DNA of 9,850 bases from Candidatus Levybacteria bacterium RIFCSPLOWO2_01_FULL_42_15 (GCA_001784055.1 MFOZ01000013.1:915-10764), one strand, 5' to 3'; numbered from the stretch's first letter, positions 1 through 6,679 are shown. The notes: generated by a model from the sequence alone, not told the origin. Numbers and translations are program-made.

Positions 1-536
1 ATTCACAAAAGACAGAAGATATTAAGGCAGTAGCGGCGTATCTTATAAAGGCAGCGTATTTTAAAGCGCATCCTCAAGAACCAGTGACTCCTCCTTCTTT
101 ACCTCCACCAACTACCATTTTTCGCCAGATTCCTCAATCAGAACAGGATGACACCTATGCCTCGGTACGAGGCCTACATCAAAAAACTCCTTTTGGAAGA
201 AATTTTGGAAGCGATAGATCGCCAGAGCTGACAGCCGCGATTCAAAGGGTAAGACAAAATAGAACTCCGTCAGAAACGCAAGAGGCTTCTTTAGTAGTTG
301 GTGTTGATGGACCATTGTATACAGGAGGTCAGCTGAAGATACTAAGAGAGGAGCTTGGGTTGAGCCAGGCAAAACTTGCTCAACTTCTTGGTGTTTCAAG
401 ACCTCTTATTACAGAAGCGGAGGCGGGGAGAAGAAACGGGGAGAAGACACGAAGAAGAATTTCCGAGGGACTTTTAAGGATATATGAGCAAGAAGGAAAA
501 CCGATTCCTGTTTTTGAGGTTGACCAAGCTGAGTGA
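1..536 (+). CDS. Partial protein with C-terminal Cro/C1-type helix-turn-helix
   Basis: The reading frame is open from base 3 and ends at TGA 534-536, giving 177 visible residues, so the true start probably lies left of the window. A GTG at 84 could start a 150-residue protein, but the frame upstream reads as plausible coding (a short Ala/Lys/Tyr-rich stretch) and GTG 84 has no ribosome binding site or promoter. The visible part has an Ala-rich N-terminal stretch, a Pro-rich linker (VTPPSLPPPTT), a polar low-complexity middle, then an XRE-like helix-turn-helix: LKILREELGLSQAKLAQLLG, followed by VSRPLITEAEAGRR. The pattern LSQxxLAxxLGVSRxxIxxxExGRR is typical of Cro/C1 DNA-binding domains. The role is unknown; a DNA-binding regulator, or an antitoxin-like protein with an extra domain, is an inference. 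No partner gene is visible. Confidence 0.65.
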   Translation, partial: SQKTEDIKAVAAYLIKAAYFKAHPQEPVTPPSLPPPTTIFRQIPQSEQDDTYASVRGLHQKTPFGRNFGSDRSPELTAAIQRVRQNRTPSETQEASLVVGVDGPLYTGGQLKILREELGLSQAKLAQLLGVSRPLITEAEAGRRNGEKTRRRISEGLLRIYEQEGKPIPVFEVDQAE

Positions 537-593
537 GGTTGACCCCTCGACTGTCGCTCGGGGTTGACCCCGCTCAGCGGGGTTGACGAGGGG
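537..593. repeat. GC-rich GGTTGAC repeat cluster with nested inverted repeats
   Basis: The heptamer GGTTGAC occurs three times, at 537-543, 562-568 and 581-587, directly after the stop codon of the upstream gene. Between the copies lie inverted arms. CCCCGCT (568-574) pairs with AGCGGGG (576-582); with flanking wobble pairs an RNA hairpin could span 563-587. CCCCTCG (543-549) can pair with CGAGGGG (587-593) around it. The block is much more GC-rich than its surroundings. No T-run follows, so it is not a standard terminator. It looks like a small intergenic palindromic repeat of the REP type; whether copies exist elsewhere in the genome cannot be seen here. The third GGTTGAC supplies the -35 hexamer of the pyrG promoter. 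Confidence 0.7.
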
Positions 594-611
594 AAATAAG
601 TTTGATACAAT
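583..611 (+). promoter_or_regulatory. pyrG promoter, extended -10, leaderless arrangement
   Basis: TTGACG (583-588) is separated by 17 nt from TACAAT (606-611), which is preceded by TGA, giving an extended -10 (TGATACAAT, 603-611). Only 5 nt lie between the -10 and the GTG of pyrG, so transcription should begin at or next to the start codon. There is no Shine-Dalgarno sequence. The -35 is inside the repeat cluster. Confidence 0.7.
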
Positions 612-616
612 GAATC

Positions 617-2290
617 GTGCCGCTTACAAAGAGTAAACAATCTACAAAGTACATTTTTATCTCCGGAGGAGTCATCTCAGGAATCGGTAAAGGAACCACT
701 ACCGCATCTATTGCTTCTCTTCTTAAATCCGCAGGATACCGCGTTGCTCCCATGAAATTTGAGAATTATCTAAATATTGACGCGGGAACCATCAATCCCA
801 TTGAGCATGGGGATCCTTTTTTGTGCGAGGATGGGACAGAGGCAGATATGGATATGGGAACCTATGAAAAATTTCTTGATGAAAATATGGAGCGCATTAA
901 TTTTGTCACTATGGGGCAGATTTATCAGGAAGTTATTCAGCGCGAACGAAGATTTGAATACAACGGAGAAGATGTTGAGGCAATTCCTCATATTACAGAT
1001 GAAATCATATCGCGCATTAAAAATCTTGCGAGAAAAAAACAGGCGGATATAGTAATTATAGAACTGGGTGGAACGGCAGGCGAGTACCAAAATGTGTTTT
1101 ACTATGAAGCATCCCGCATTATGACACTTAAACATCAAGGAGATGTTGTGCATATTCACGTAAGCTACGTCCCCACGCCCAAGCATTTGGGAGAGCCTAA
1201 GACCAAACCAACACAGCTTTCGGTTCGAACCCTTAATTCTTTGGGAATTCAGCCCGATTTTATTATTGTCAGATCCGAAACAACGCTTGATCAAAGAAGA
1301 AAAGACCGGTTTGCTCTTTTTTGCAACATAATGCCGGAGGATATTATTCTTAATCCGGACGTAGAAAGCGTATATGAAATTCCACACATATTACAAAAGC
1401 AGAATTTTGTCAAAAAACTGTTGACAAAACTTAATCTTCCGCAAAAAACGCCTGATGTGAGCAAGTGGGACATACTTCTTAAAAAAATTAAGGCAAAAAA
1501 GAAAAAAGAGATTGAGATTGCGATCGTTGGCAAATATTTTGGGACAGGAGATTATCAGTTGAGAGATTCCTACGCCGCGCTCTTTGACGCGATAGCGCAC
1601 GCAAGTTGGCAGACGGGCGTTTCTGTCAAAACCAAATGGGTGGACGCGCAGAAAGTCCAAAGGAATGGAACATCTTTGATCGGAACTCCGGATGGCATTA
1701 TTGTCCCCATTGGCTGGGGAGAGCGAGGAGCGGAGGGAATGATTGCGGCGGCCTCCTATGCCAGACGCAACAAAATTCCCTACCTTGGACTTTGCTACGG
1801 TATGCAGCTTGCCGTGGTTGCCTTTGCTCGAGACGTTCTTGGGTGGAAAGACGCAAATACCACGGAAAACAATCCCAGCACCAAGCATCCGGTGATTCAC
1901 TTGATGTCTTCCCAAAAAGAGTTTATGAAGCGCCGCGCGTACGGAGGAACCATGAGGCTGGGTTCGTGGGAGGCTGTGGTAAAAAAGGGAACGCTGGTGT
2001 ATGAAGCATACCAAACCTACGGGAAATTCATCGATAAAGAAAAAGGACTTACCTCGGAGCGACATAGGCATAGATATGAATTTAACGGAGTGCATGAGAA
2101 AGAATTTGAGAAAAAAGGCCTTGTGGTGAGCGCAAAATCTACGATTGAGGGTTTAGTTGAGATTATCGAATTGTCGTCCAGAGATCACCCTTTTTATCTA
2201 GGCACGCAGGGTCATCCCGAATATAAAAGCAGACCCTTGCATCCTCATCCTATTTTCTTAAGTTTTTTGAAAGCATCCTCAAAAATGTGA
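617..2290 (+). CDS. pyrG: CTP synthase (glutamine-hydrolysing)
   Basis: Converts UTP to CTP using ATP and ammonia from glutamine, the last step of de novo pyrimidine nucleotide synthesis, in the cytoplasm. At 557 residues it is close to the usual 535-550. The N-terminal synthase domain (about 10-275) begins with GGVISGIGKGTTTAS (17-31), the P-loop that usually reads GGVxSxLGKG. It continues with ENYLNIDAGTINPIEHGDPF (49-68) and EDGTEADMDMG (71-81). The class I glutaminase domain (about 298-557) has nucleophile C393 in GLCYGMQ and the His/Glu pair H533 and E535 in GHPEY; GGTMRLG (443-449) and ERHRHRYE (481-488) are conserved. The oxyanion loop reads PIGWGERG instead of the common PGGFGxRG. The GTG start at 617 follows the promoter directly and sits just before the first conserved beta strand; the stop is TGA. 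Identity is certain, catalytic detail is inferred from the family. Confidence 0.97.
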   Translation: MPLTKSKQSTKYIFISGGVISGIGKGTTTASIASLLKSAGYRVAPMKFENYLNIDAGTINPIEHGDPFLCEDGTEADMDMGTYEKFLDENMERINFVTMGQIYQEVIQRERRFEYNGEDVEAIPHITDEIISRIKNLARKKQADIVIIELGGTAGEYQNVFYYEASRIMTLKHQGDVVHIHVSYVPTPKHLGEPKTKPTQLSVRTLNSLGIQPDFIIVRSETTLDQRRKDRFALFCNIMPEDIILNPDVESVYEIPHILQKQNFVKKLLTKLNLPQKTPDVSKWDILLKKIKAKKKKEIEIAIVGKYFGTGDYQLRDSYAALFDAIAHASWQTGVSVKTKWVDAQKVQRNGTSLIGTPDGIIVPIGWGERGAEGMIAAASYARRNKIPYLGLCYGMQLAVVAFARDVLGWKDANTTENNPSTKHPVIHLMSSQKEFMKRRAYGGTMRLGSWEAVVKKGTLVYEAYQTYGKFIDKEKGLTSERHRHRYEFNGVHEKEFEKKGLVVSAKSTIEGLVEIIELSSRDHPFYLGTQGHPEYKSRPLHPHPIFLSFLKASSKM

Positions 2291-2296
2291 TACAAT
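2267..2296 (+). promoter_or_regulatory. rplS promoter inside the end of pyrG
   Basis: TTGAAA (2267-2272), an 18-nt spacer, and TGATACAAT (2288-2296) form an extended -10 promoter. The TG of the extended -10 is the TGA stop codon of pyrG. Six nt separate the -10 from the ATG of rplS, again with no room for a Shine-Dalgarno sequence. The same TGATACAAT nonamer is used at pyrG. Confidence 0.65.
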
Positions 2297-2302
2297 GCTC
2301 TT

Positions 2303-2584
2303 ATGATCCAAGATACTACGTTTGAGATAGGGGATACGGTCAAGCTGTATCAAAAAATTAAAGAGGGAGATAAGATACGAACCCAGATTTTTCAGGGAGT
2401 TGTTATGGGAACGCGCGGGCGAGGAGAAAACAAAAGCGTTACGGTAAGAAAGTTGGTGGGAGATGTTGCAATAGAAAGAGTGTGGCCGCTTAAGGCTCCC
2501 AATCTTGAAAAGATCGATGTGGTGGCAAAGTCTAAAAGAAAAGTAAGGCGCGCAAAGCTATATTACCTCAGAAAAACAAGCTAA
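2303..2584 (+). CDS. rplS: Large ribosomal subunit protein bL19, short form
   Basis: Ribosomal protein L19, which sits at the 30S-50S interface near the decoding side of the 50S subunit. The 93-residue product carries the family core: FEIGDTVKLY (8-17), then IFQGVVMGTRGRG, TVRKLVGDVAIERVWPL, and the C-terminal signature KVRRAKLYYLR (80-90). It is shorter than the usual ~115 residues. The N-terminal helix before the GD motif is nearly absent and the basic tail after YYLR is only three residues. The start is fixed: the in-frame TGA of pyrG lies 15 nt upstream and ATG 2303 is the only start between. It follows pyrG by 12 bases and precedes yraN by 5, so yraN is probably co-transcribed with it. 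Confidence 0.95.
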   Translation: MIQDTTFEIGDTVKLYQKIKEGDKIRTQIFQGVVMGTRGRGENKSVTVRKLVGDVAIERVWPLKAPNLEKIDVVAKSKRKVRRAKLYYLRKTS

Positions 2585-2589
2585 TAAGC

Positions 2590-2976
2590 GTGAATTCCTC
2601 AAGACAACTGATAGGGATAAGGGGAGAGGATATTGCCGCACAATTCCTTGCCAAAAAGGGTTTTAGGATTATTGAGCGAAATTTCAAAAAACGGTACGGA
2701 GAAATTGACATTGTTGCAATAGATCCTTCGAAGAGTTCAGGACCTGACGGTACGCTCGTATTTGTGGAGGTGAAGACCCGCTCTTCAGGTGAATTTGGAA
2801 ATCCGCTTGAGGCCATTACGTCATTTAAGCTAAAACAGCTTATTAAAACTGCCCAATTTTACCATCTTACCCATCCTGATTTCCCTGATTTACTACGAAT
2901 TGACGCGGTGTCTGTTGAGATTGGATTGGATGGATCGGTAGAAAAGATAGAGCACGTGAGAAATCTTACTTCTTAA
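2590..2976 (+). CDS. yraN: YraN/UPF0102 family, predicted nuclease-like fold
   Basis: A 128-residue UPF0102 protein, the normal family length. Visible family signatures are RGEDIAAQFLAKKGF (11-25), ERN (29-31), GEIDIVAID (37-45) and LVFVEVKTRS (56-65). E38/D40 and E60-x-K62 match a PD-(D/E)xK-type nuclease active site, and the family is thought to be related to Holliday-junction resolvases; its cellular role is not settled. A short insert (about 46-53) separates the two halves of the site. The GTG start at 2590 is 5 nt after the rplS stop and no Shine-Dalgarno sequence is visible, so translation probably depends on coupling to rplS. Linkage of yraN with rplS is common in bacteria. Its last 11 bases overlap the end of the convergent YvcK-like gene. 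Confidence 0.9.
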   Translation: MNSSRQLIGIRGEDIAAQFLAKKGFRIIERNFKKRYGEIDIVAIDPSKSSGPDGTLVFVEVKTRSSGEFGNPLEAITSFKLKQLIKTAQFYHLTHPDFPDLLRIDAVSVEIGLDGSVEKIEHVRNLTS

Positions 2977-3955
2977 GAAGGCGCATAAGAGATTTTGCAA
3001 CTTTTTGGGGGTCATGACAGATAGTGTCTTGTTTGTTCCAAAGAGACCTTTGTGCATGTGGCTTCTCAATGAGATCTTCTTGGATCAGATTAACCATTCC
3101 TTTCATTTTCTTTATATCCAAACGTGTTAGGGGAAGATAGGTAGTTCCTTCAAAGGCAAGCTTTTCAAGCTGTTTTTCTGAGGGTTTTTTATTATTGACA
3201 AGGCATATGTCTATGGTGTTTTTTGCAAGATATGAACAGAGAGTTGTAAAGTGGTTTTCTACCGAGTATCCCTCTGTCTGACCAGACTGGCTAGTGGTAT
3301 TCATCAGAAAAACTACTTTTGCTTGGGTGTGGGAAAGCGCGTCTTTAAGTCCCGGCGTAAGAAGGCATCCAATAATGGTGGTAAACAGACTCCCCGGCCC
3401 TATGGTGATGATATCCGCGTTTTGTATGGCAACTCGCGCCTTTGGGTGGAGTGAAGCACTTGAGTCGGTAAGAAAAAGCCGCTTTATGGGAGCTTTTCCA
3501 ACGCGTCTTACATTGATTTCCTCAACGTCAATTGTTCCGTCAGTCCTCTCGCAGGCAATATGCGTGCTTTGGATCATGATGGGCAGAACAGATCCTCTAA
3601 CCTTAAGAAGCTTGGAGGTTTGTTCAACTGCCTTCTCAAAGCTTCCGGTCATTTGAGAGAGGGCGGCAATAAAGAGATTTCCAAGCGCCATTCCGTCATA
3701 ATCGGGAAGCCTTTCACTTTTGAAGCGAAATTGGAACGCATTCCGAATAAATTCATCTACTCCAGATAGGCTAATAAGCGCGTTTCTGATATCCCCGGGA
3801 GCAGGAATGTTTGCTAGTATCCGCGCTTTTCCGGTCGAGCGCCCCGAGTCCGTGACCCCGATAATTCCCGTTACTTCAACAGGATATGAACGTAATCCCT
3901 TAAGAACTTGGGAAGTTCCGTTTCCGCCTCCAATGCACACGATTTTCTTTTTCAT
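2966..3955 (-). CDS. yvcK: YvcK/CofD-like protein (gluconeogenesis factor family)
   Basis: A 329-residue member of the CofD/YvcK superfamily. YvcK proteins bind UDP-sugars and are needed for growth on gluconeogenic carbon sources and for cell shape in Firmicutes; CofD proper makes the F420 precursor. No F420 gene is nearby, so the YvcK branch is preferred. Evidence: N-terminal nucleotide-binding GGGNGTSQVL (9-18), PAPGDIRNALISLS (51-64), GMALGNLFIAALSQMTGSF (88-106), KVRGSVLP (118-125), IGPGSLFTTIIGCLLTPG (185-202), and MNTTSQSGQTEGY (218-230), where relatives have NxMTQPGETxGY. The motif that usually reads ADDGGSSGRLR is TDSGRSTGKAR here (35-45), a clear departure. The ATG overlaps the uvrB stop as ATGA, so it is translated by coupling as the second gene of a uvrB operon. 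Its stop lies inside the end of yraN. Confidence 0.88.
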   Translation of the reverse strand: MKKKIVCIGGGNGTSQVLKGLRSYPVEVTGIIGVTDSGRSTGKARILANIPAPGDIRNALISLSGVDEFIRNAFQFRFKSERLPDYDGMALGNLFIAALSQMTGSFEKAVEQTSKLLKVRGSVLPIMIQSTHIACERTDGTIDVEEINVRRVGKAPIKRLFLTDSSASLHPKARVAIQNADIITIGPGSLFTTIIGCLLTPGLKDALSHTQAKVVFLMNTTSQSGQTEGYSVENHFTTLCSYLAKNTIDICLVNNKKPSEKQLEKLAFEGTTYLPLTRLDIKKMKGMVNLIQEDLIEKPHAQRSLWNKQDTICHDPQKVAKSLMRLLKK

Positions 3956-5964
3956 GCGTTTGTGGATACCAGTCTTATTTTATCTCTCAAAAGCGCTGCC
4001 GTTTCAAAATCAAGTTCCACGGCTGCTTGTTTCATGTGGGCTCGCAGTTTTTTAATAAGTTTCTCGCGCTGATCCGGAAGAAGAACGTCCTTGCTTTCAA
4101 GCTCTGCAATAAGATTGGCATTCTCTCTTATATCGGCGTCGTCTTTTTCTATCAATTTTGCCCGAATCTGTTTTTTGATAGAAAAGGGAGTTATGTTGTG
4201 TTTTTGATTGTACTGCAACTGAACTGCTCTTCTTCTCTCTACCTCTTCAATTGCCCCTTTCATGGATTTAGTAATAACATCCGCGTACATGATTACCTCC
4301 GCGTTCATGTGGCGAGCGGCTCTCCCCATAGTTTGGATGAGAGAAGTTTTGCTCCTCAAAAATCCCTCTTTGTCCGCGTCCAGAATAACAACAAGAGATA
4401 CTTCCGGAAGATCCAGTCCTTCCCGCAAAAGGTTAATTCCTACAATTACATCGTGCTCCCCGGACCTTAAATTATCCAGGATGTCCTGCCTATCAAGCGT
4501 CTTAATATCCGAATGCAGGTAGGTTATTTTTAGGTTTTTTTCCTGTAGATAGGCGGTTAAATCTTCTGCCATTCTTTTGGTTAACGTGGTAATCAACACG
4601 CGTTCTTTCTTGCGGACTCTTTTTTGGATTTCTTTGATTAAGTCTCCTATTTGTCCCTTTGTTTGTTTTATCGAAATGACAGGATCAATAAGACCGGTGG
4701 GTCTTATGAGCTGCTCAATAATTGCGGGATTTTTCTTTGAGGCGTTTTCTTGCGCAAGAGAGATTTCGTATTCATCAGGCGTTGCGCTTACATATATTGC
4801 TTGGTTTATCCGCCGCATAAACTCTTCAAATCTTAAGGGACGGTTATCCAATGCCGAGGGAAGTCTAAATCCATAGTCAATGAGCGTCTGCTTTCTACTC
4901 TTGTCCCCGTTGTACATGCCTCTTAATTGAGGAAGGGTTATATGAGATTCGTCTATCACAACAAGCCAATCTTTGGAACACGTCTCCAAATAGTCGATCA
5001 GCGTATAGGGAGGATCTCCCTGTTTTCTGTTGTCAAAATAACGCGAGTAATTTTCTATCCCATTTACGTAGCCAACCTCCCTGATCATATTCAAGTCATA
5101 AGTGGTTCTTTGCGCAAGCCGTTGCGCTTCAACAAGTTTCCCGCCCTCGGTAAGTTTTTTGCATTGTTCTTCAGTATCCTTTCGAATCTGCGCAAAAACG
5201 CTCGTGTATGTTTTAGGATCTGTCATGTAGTGCTTTGATGGATAAACTACTATTGCGTCAATACTTTTTGTTGTTTCCCCGGTGAGAGGATCAAACTCTT
5301 CAATACTCATTAAGCAGTTGTTTTTAAGTTCCAGATGAAGACCATTGTCTGAATACGCGGGAAGGATGTCCATTCCCTCTCCCCTTACCCGAAACGTTCC
5401 TCTTTTGAAATCATAATCATTTCTGTCGTACTGCAAATCGGTAAGTCTTGCAAGGATGCTTTCTTGCGTAATCTTCATGCCGTATTTGAGCTCTAAAACA
5501 AATTTTCCAAACTCAACCGGCGAGCCCAAGTTGTAAATGCAGGAAACAGAAGCAACCACAATCGTATCGCTTCGAGTGAGTAAGTTTGCAGTCGCTGAAA
5601 GTCTTAATCTGTCAATTTCTTCGTTAATTTGGGATTCCTTTTCTATGTAGGTATCGGTTTGAGGAATGTAGGCTTCTGGTTGATAGTAATCGTAATACGA
5701 AACAAAGTAGCACACAGCGTTTTTTGGAAAAAAATCTCTTAACTCTTGGTAGAGTTGTCCGGCAAGCGTTTTGTTATGAGAAATAACAAGCGTTGGTTTT
5801 TGAATATTTTGGATGACGTTTGCAACAGTAAACGTTTTTCCACTCCCCGTAACTCCCAAAAGGACTTGGTGTTTGAGCGCGTGGGTAATTCCTTGCGTGA
5901 GCTTTTTAACTGCTTGCGGCTGGTCTCCTGTTGGTTTAAAGTTTGATACGAGCTTGAATTTCAT
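3952..5964 (-). CDS. uvrB: UvrABC system protein B (excinuclease helicase subunit)
   Basis: Damage-verification subunit of nucleotide excision repair: it is loaded by UvrA, opens the DNA around a lesion and recruits UvrC for incision. The 670-residue length is normal. Domains: Walker A GVTGSGKT (37-44); the lesion-probing beta-hairpin region beginning YYDYYQPEAYIPQTDTYIEK (90-109); helicase motif II VIDESH (336-341); motif III SATP (393-396); motifs V-VI in GINLLREGLDLPEVSLV and QTMGRAARH; and a C-terminal UvrC-binding UVR motif in the last ~40 residues (KKLRAHMKQAAVELDFETAA). The ATG at 5964 follows an extended -10 by 6 nt. It is transcribed away from lexA across an 84-bp gap, consistent with SOS control, and overlaps the YvcK-like gene by 4 bases. 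I see no missing motif. Confidence 0.98.
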   Translation of the reverse strand: MKFKLVSNFKPTGDQPQAVKKLTQGITHALKHQVLLGVTGSGKTFTVANVIQNIQKPTLVISHNKTLAGQLYQELRDFFPKNAVCYFVSYYDYYQPEAYIPQTDTYIEKESQINEEIDRLRLSATANLLTRSDTIVVASVSCIYNLGSPVEFGKFVLELKYGMKITQESILARLTDLQYDRNDYDFKRGTFRVRGEGMDILPAYSDNGLHLELKNNCLMSIEEFDPLTGETTKSIDAIVVYPSKHYMTDPKTYTSVFAQIRKDTEEQCKKLTEGGKLVEAQRLAQRTTYDLNMIREVGYVNGIENYSRYFDNRKQGDPPYTLIDYLETCSKDWLVVIDESHITLPQLRGMYNGDKSRKQTLIDYGFRLPSALDNRPLRFEEFMRRINQAIYVSATPDEYEISLAQENASKKNPAIIEQLIRPTGLIDPVISIKQTKGQIGDLIKEIQKRVRKKERVLITTLTKRMAEDLTAYLQEKNLKITYLHSDIKTLDRQDILDNLRSGEHDVIVGINLLREGLDLPEVSLVVILDADKEGFLRSKTSLIQTMGRAARHMNAEVIMYADVITKSMKGAIEEVERRRAVQLQYNQKHNITPFSIKKQIRAKLIEKDDADIRENANLIAELESKDVLLPDQREKLIKKLRAHMKQAAVELDFETAALLRDKIRLVSTNA

Positions 5965-5970
5965 AGAGGT

Positions 5971-5979
5971 ATTGTAGCA
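5971..5979 (-). promoter_or_regulatory. uvrB extended -10 promoter element
   Basis: Read on the minus strand, TGCTACAAT (5979 down to 5971) is an extended -10 with 6 nt between it and the uvrB ATG at 5964. No good -35 is present 16-18 nt upstream, which extended -10 promoters can tolerate. The transcript would again start at or next to the ATG. Confidence 0.55.
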
Positions 5980-6011
5980 TAAGTTGATCTAAAACGTCCT
6001 AGTTTGACCTC

Positions 6012-6040
6012 TTGCAAAATTCTCGAATTTTTTGTATAAA
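6012..6040 (+). promoter_or_regulatory. lexA promoter
   Basis: TTGCAA (6012-6017), a 17-nt spacer and TATAAA (6035-6040), with the ATG of lexA starting 8 nt after the -10. This spacing and the absence of a Shine-Dalgarno sequence predict a nearly leaderless mRNA. Two perfect palindromes overlap this promoter (listed separately). Confidence 0.55.
6016..6031. promoter_or_regulatory. Palindrome in lexA promoter spacer, candidate operator
   Basis: AAAATTCTCGAATTTT is a perfect inverted repeat with 7-base arms and a 2-base centre, filling most of the space between the -35 and -10 of lexA. The position suits a repressor site. The GAATTTT arm is only loosely like known LexA half-sites (GAAC in Gram-positives), so binding by LexA is an inference. 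Confidence 0.4.
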
Positions 6041-6046
6041 TTATAC
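6034..6046. promoter_or_regulatory. Palindrome over lexA -10 and start site, candidate LexA box
   Basis: GTATAAATTATAC is a perfect inverted repeat (6-base arms, 1-base centre) covering the -10 and the predicted transcription start of lexA, ending 2 nt before the ATG. It resembles the AT-rich inside of the E. coli SOS box (CTGTATATATATACAG) but with an odd-numbered centre. LexA commonly represses its own gene, so autoregulation here is likely but unproven. An AT-rich palindrome could also arise by chance from the -10 itself. Confidence 0.45.
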
Positions 6047-6048
6047 GT

Positions 6049-6675
6049 ATGACTGGCGTCTTATACACCAAAGAGCGAGAAATCCTGGAATTCATAGCTC
6101 AATTCCAAAAACAATATGGGTACTCGCCATTATTAAACGAAATCGCAAAAGCAACCGGGCATAAAAGCAATTCCACAATTCATAACATTATTAAAAACCT
6201 TGTTCATAAAGGCTATGTCCAAAAAGTGGATGGGAATGCTCGAGTCCTTAAGATTTTAGATTCTAAGGTTGAGCAGGCAGCACTTGGAGTACAGCCCTCC
6301 ATGGAGGTTCCTATTATGGGGTTTATTGCCGCAGGAAAGCCGCTGGAGCCTCATACGGATCCTAACGCATCGATCCAGATTTCCGCATCCATGATTAGCG
6401 GCAAAAAAACGGCCTTTGTTTTACAGGTAAAAGGAAGTTCAATGATTGAAGATGGTATTAGAGATGGAGATTACGTGGTGATAGAAAAAACCAATGAAGC
6501 GTCAAATGGGGACATTGTAGTTGCGATTGTTGATGATAATCTCGCAACGCTCAAGCGCTTCTATAGAGAAGATGGAAAAGTTGTTTTAAGACCGGCAAAT
6601 CAGGAAATGGATCCTATTTACCCCAACTCTCTTACTATTCAGGGGAAAGCGGTAGGGCTTATCCGAAGGTTCTAA
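6049..6675 (+). CDS. lexA: LexA SOS repressor / self-cleaving protease
   Basis: Transcriptional repressor of the SOS response, which cleaves itself when stimulated by RecA filaments on damaged DNA. The 208 residues match the usual 200-220. The N-terminal winged helix-turn-helix (about 1-70) includes REILEFIAQFQKQYGYSP (10-27) and the recognition region near residues 40-56. The C-terminal S24 peptidase domain begins near 87, with cleavage site A95-G96 in FIAAGKP, nucleophile S131 in KGSSMIEDGI and general base K169 in ATLKRFY. All catalytic features are present, so it should be self-cleaving. It is divergent to uvrB, a classic SOS target, and is followed after 4 nt by rsmI. The ATG is supported by the promoter immediately before it. 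A UmuD or phage CI-type repressor is excluded by the LexA-type DNA-binding domain. Confidence 0.95.
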   Translation: MTGVLYTKEREILEFIAQFQKQYGYSPLLNEIAKATGHKSNSTIHNIIKNLVHKGYVQKVDGNARVLKILDSKVEQAALGVQPSMEVPIMGFIAAGKPLEPHTDPNASIQISASMISGKKTAFVLQVKGSSMIEDGIRDGDYVVIEKTNEASNGDIVVAIVDDNLATLKRFYREDGKVVLRPANQEMDPIYPNSLTIQGKAVGLIRRF

Positions 6676-6679
6676 ATCC

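Noticed and set aside
543..593. Rho-independent terminator for the upstream gene
   Set aside because: The stem is strong but is followed by GGGGAAATAAG rather than a T-run, and the block overlaps the pyrG -35.
537..593. CRISPR-like array suggested by three GGTTGAC copies
   Set aside because: Repeats are only 7 nt, spacing is 12-18 nt and self-complementary, and there are no cas genes nearby.
380..640. Minus-strand 86-residue open frame across the repeat cluster
   Set aside because: It crosses the palindromic repeat and the pyrG promoter, overlaps the helix-turn-helix gene, and shows no motif or initiation signal.
770..2095. Long open frames on the minus strand opposite pyrG (770-1387 and 1391-2095)
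   Set aside because: They lie fully inside a strongly conserved gene, have no recognisable domains or promoter, and have Cys/Phe/Arg-rich compositions typical of antisense shadows.
3294..4055. Plus-strand open frames opposite the YvcK-like gene and uvrB
   Set aside because: No family resemblance; the minus-strand frames have complete motif sets for YvcK/CofD and UvrB.
5990..6009. TTGACC at 6004-6009 as the lexA -35
   Set aside because: The distance to TATAAA at 6035 would be 25 nt; TTGCAA at 6012-6017 gives the proper 17 nt.
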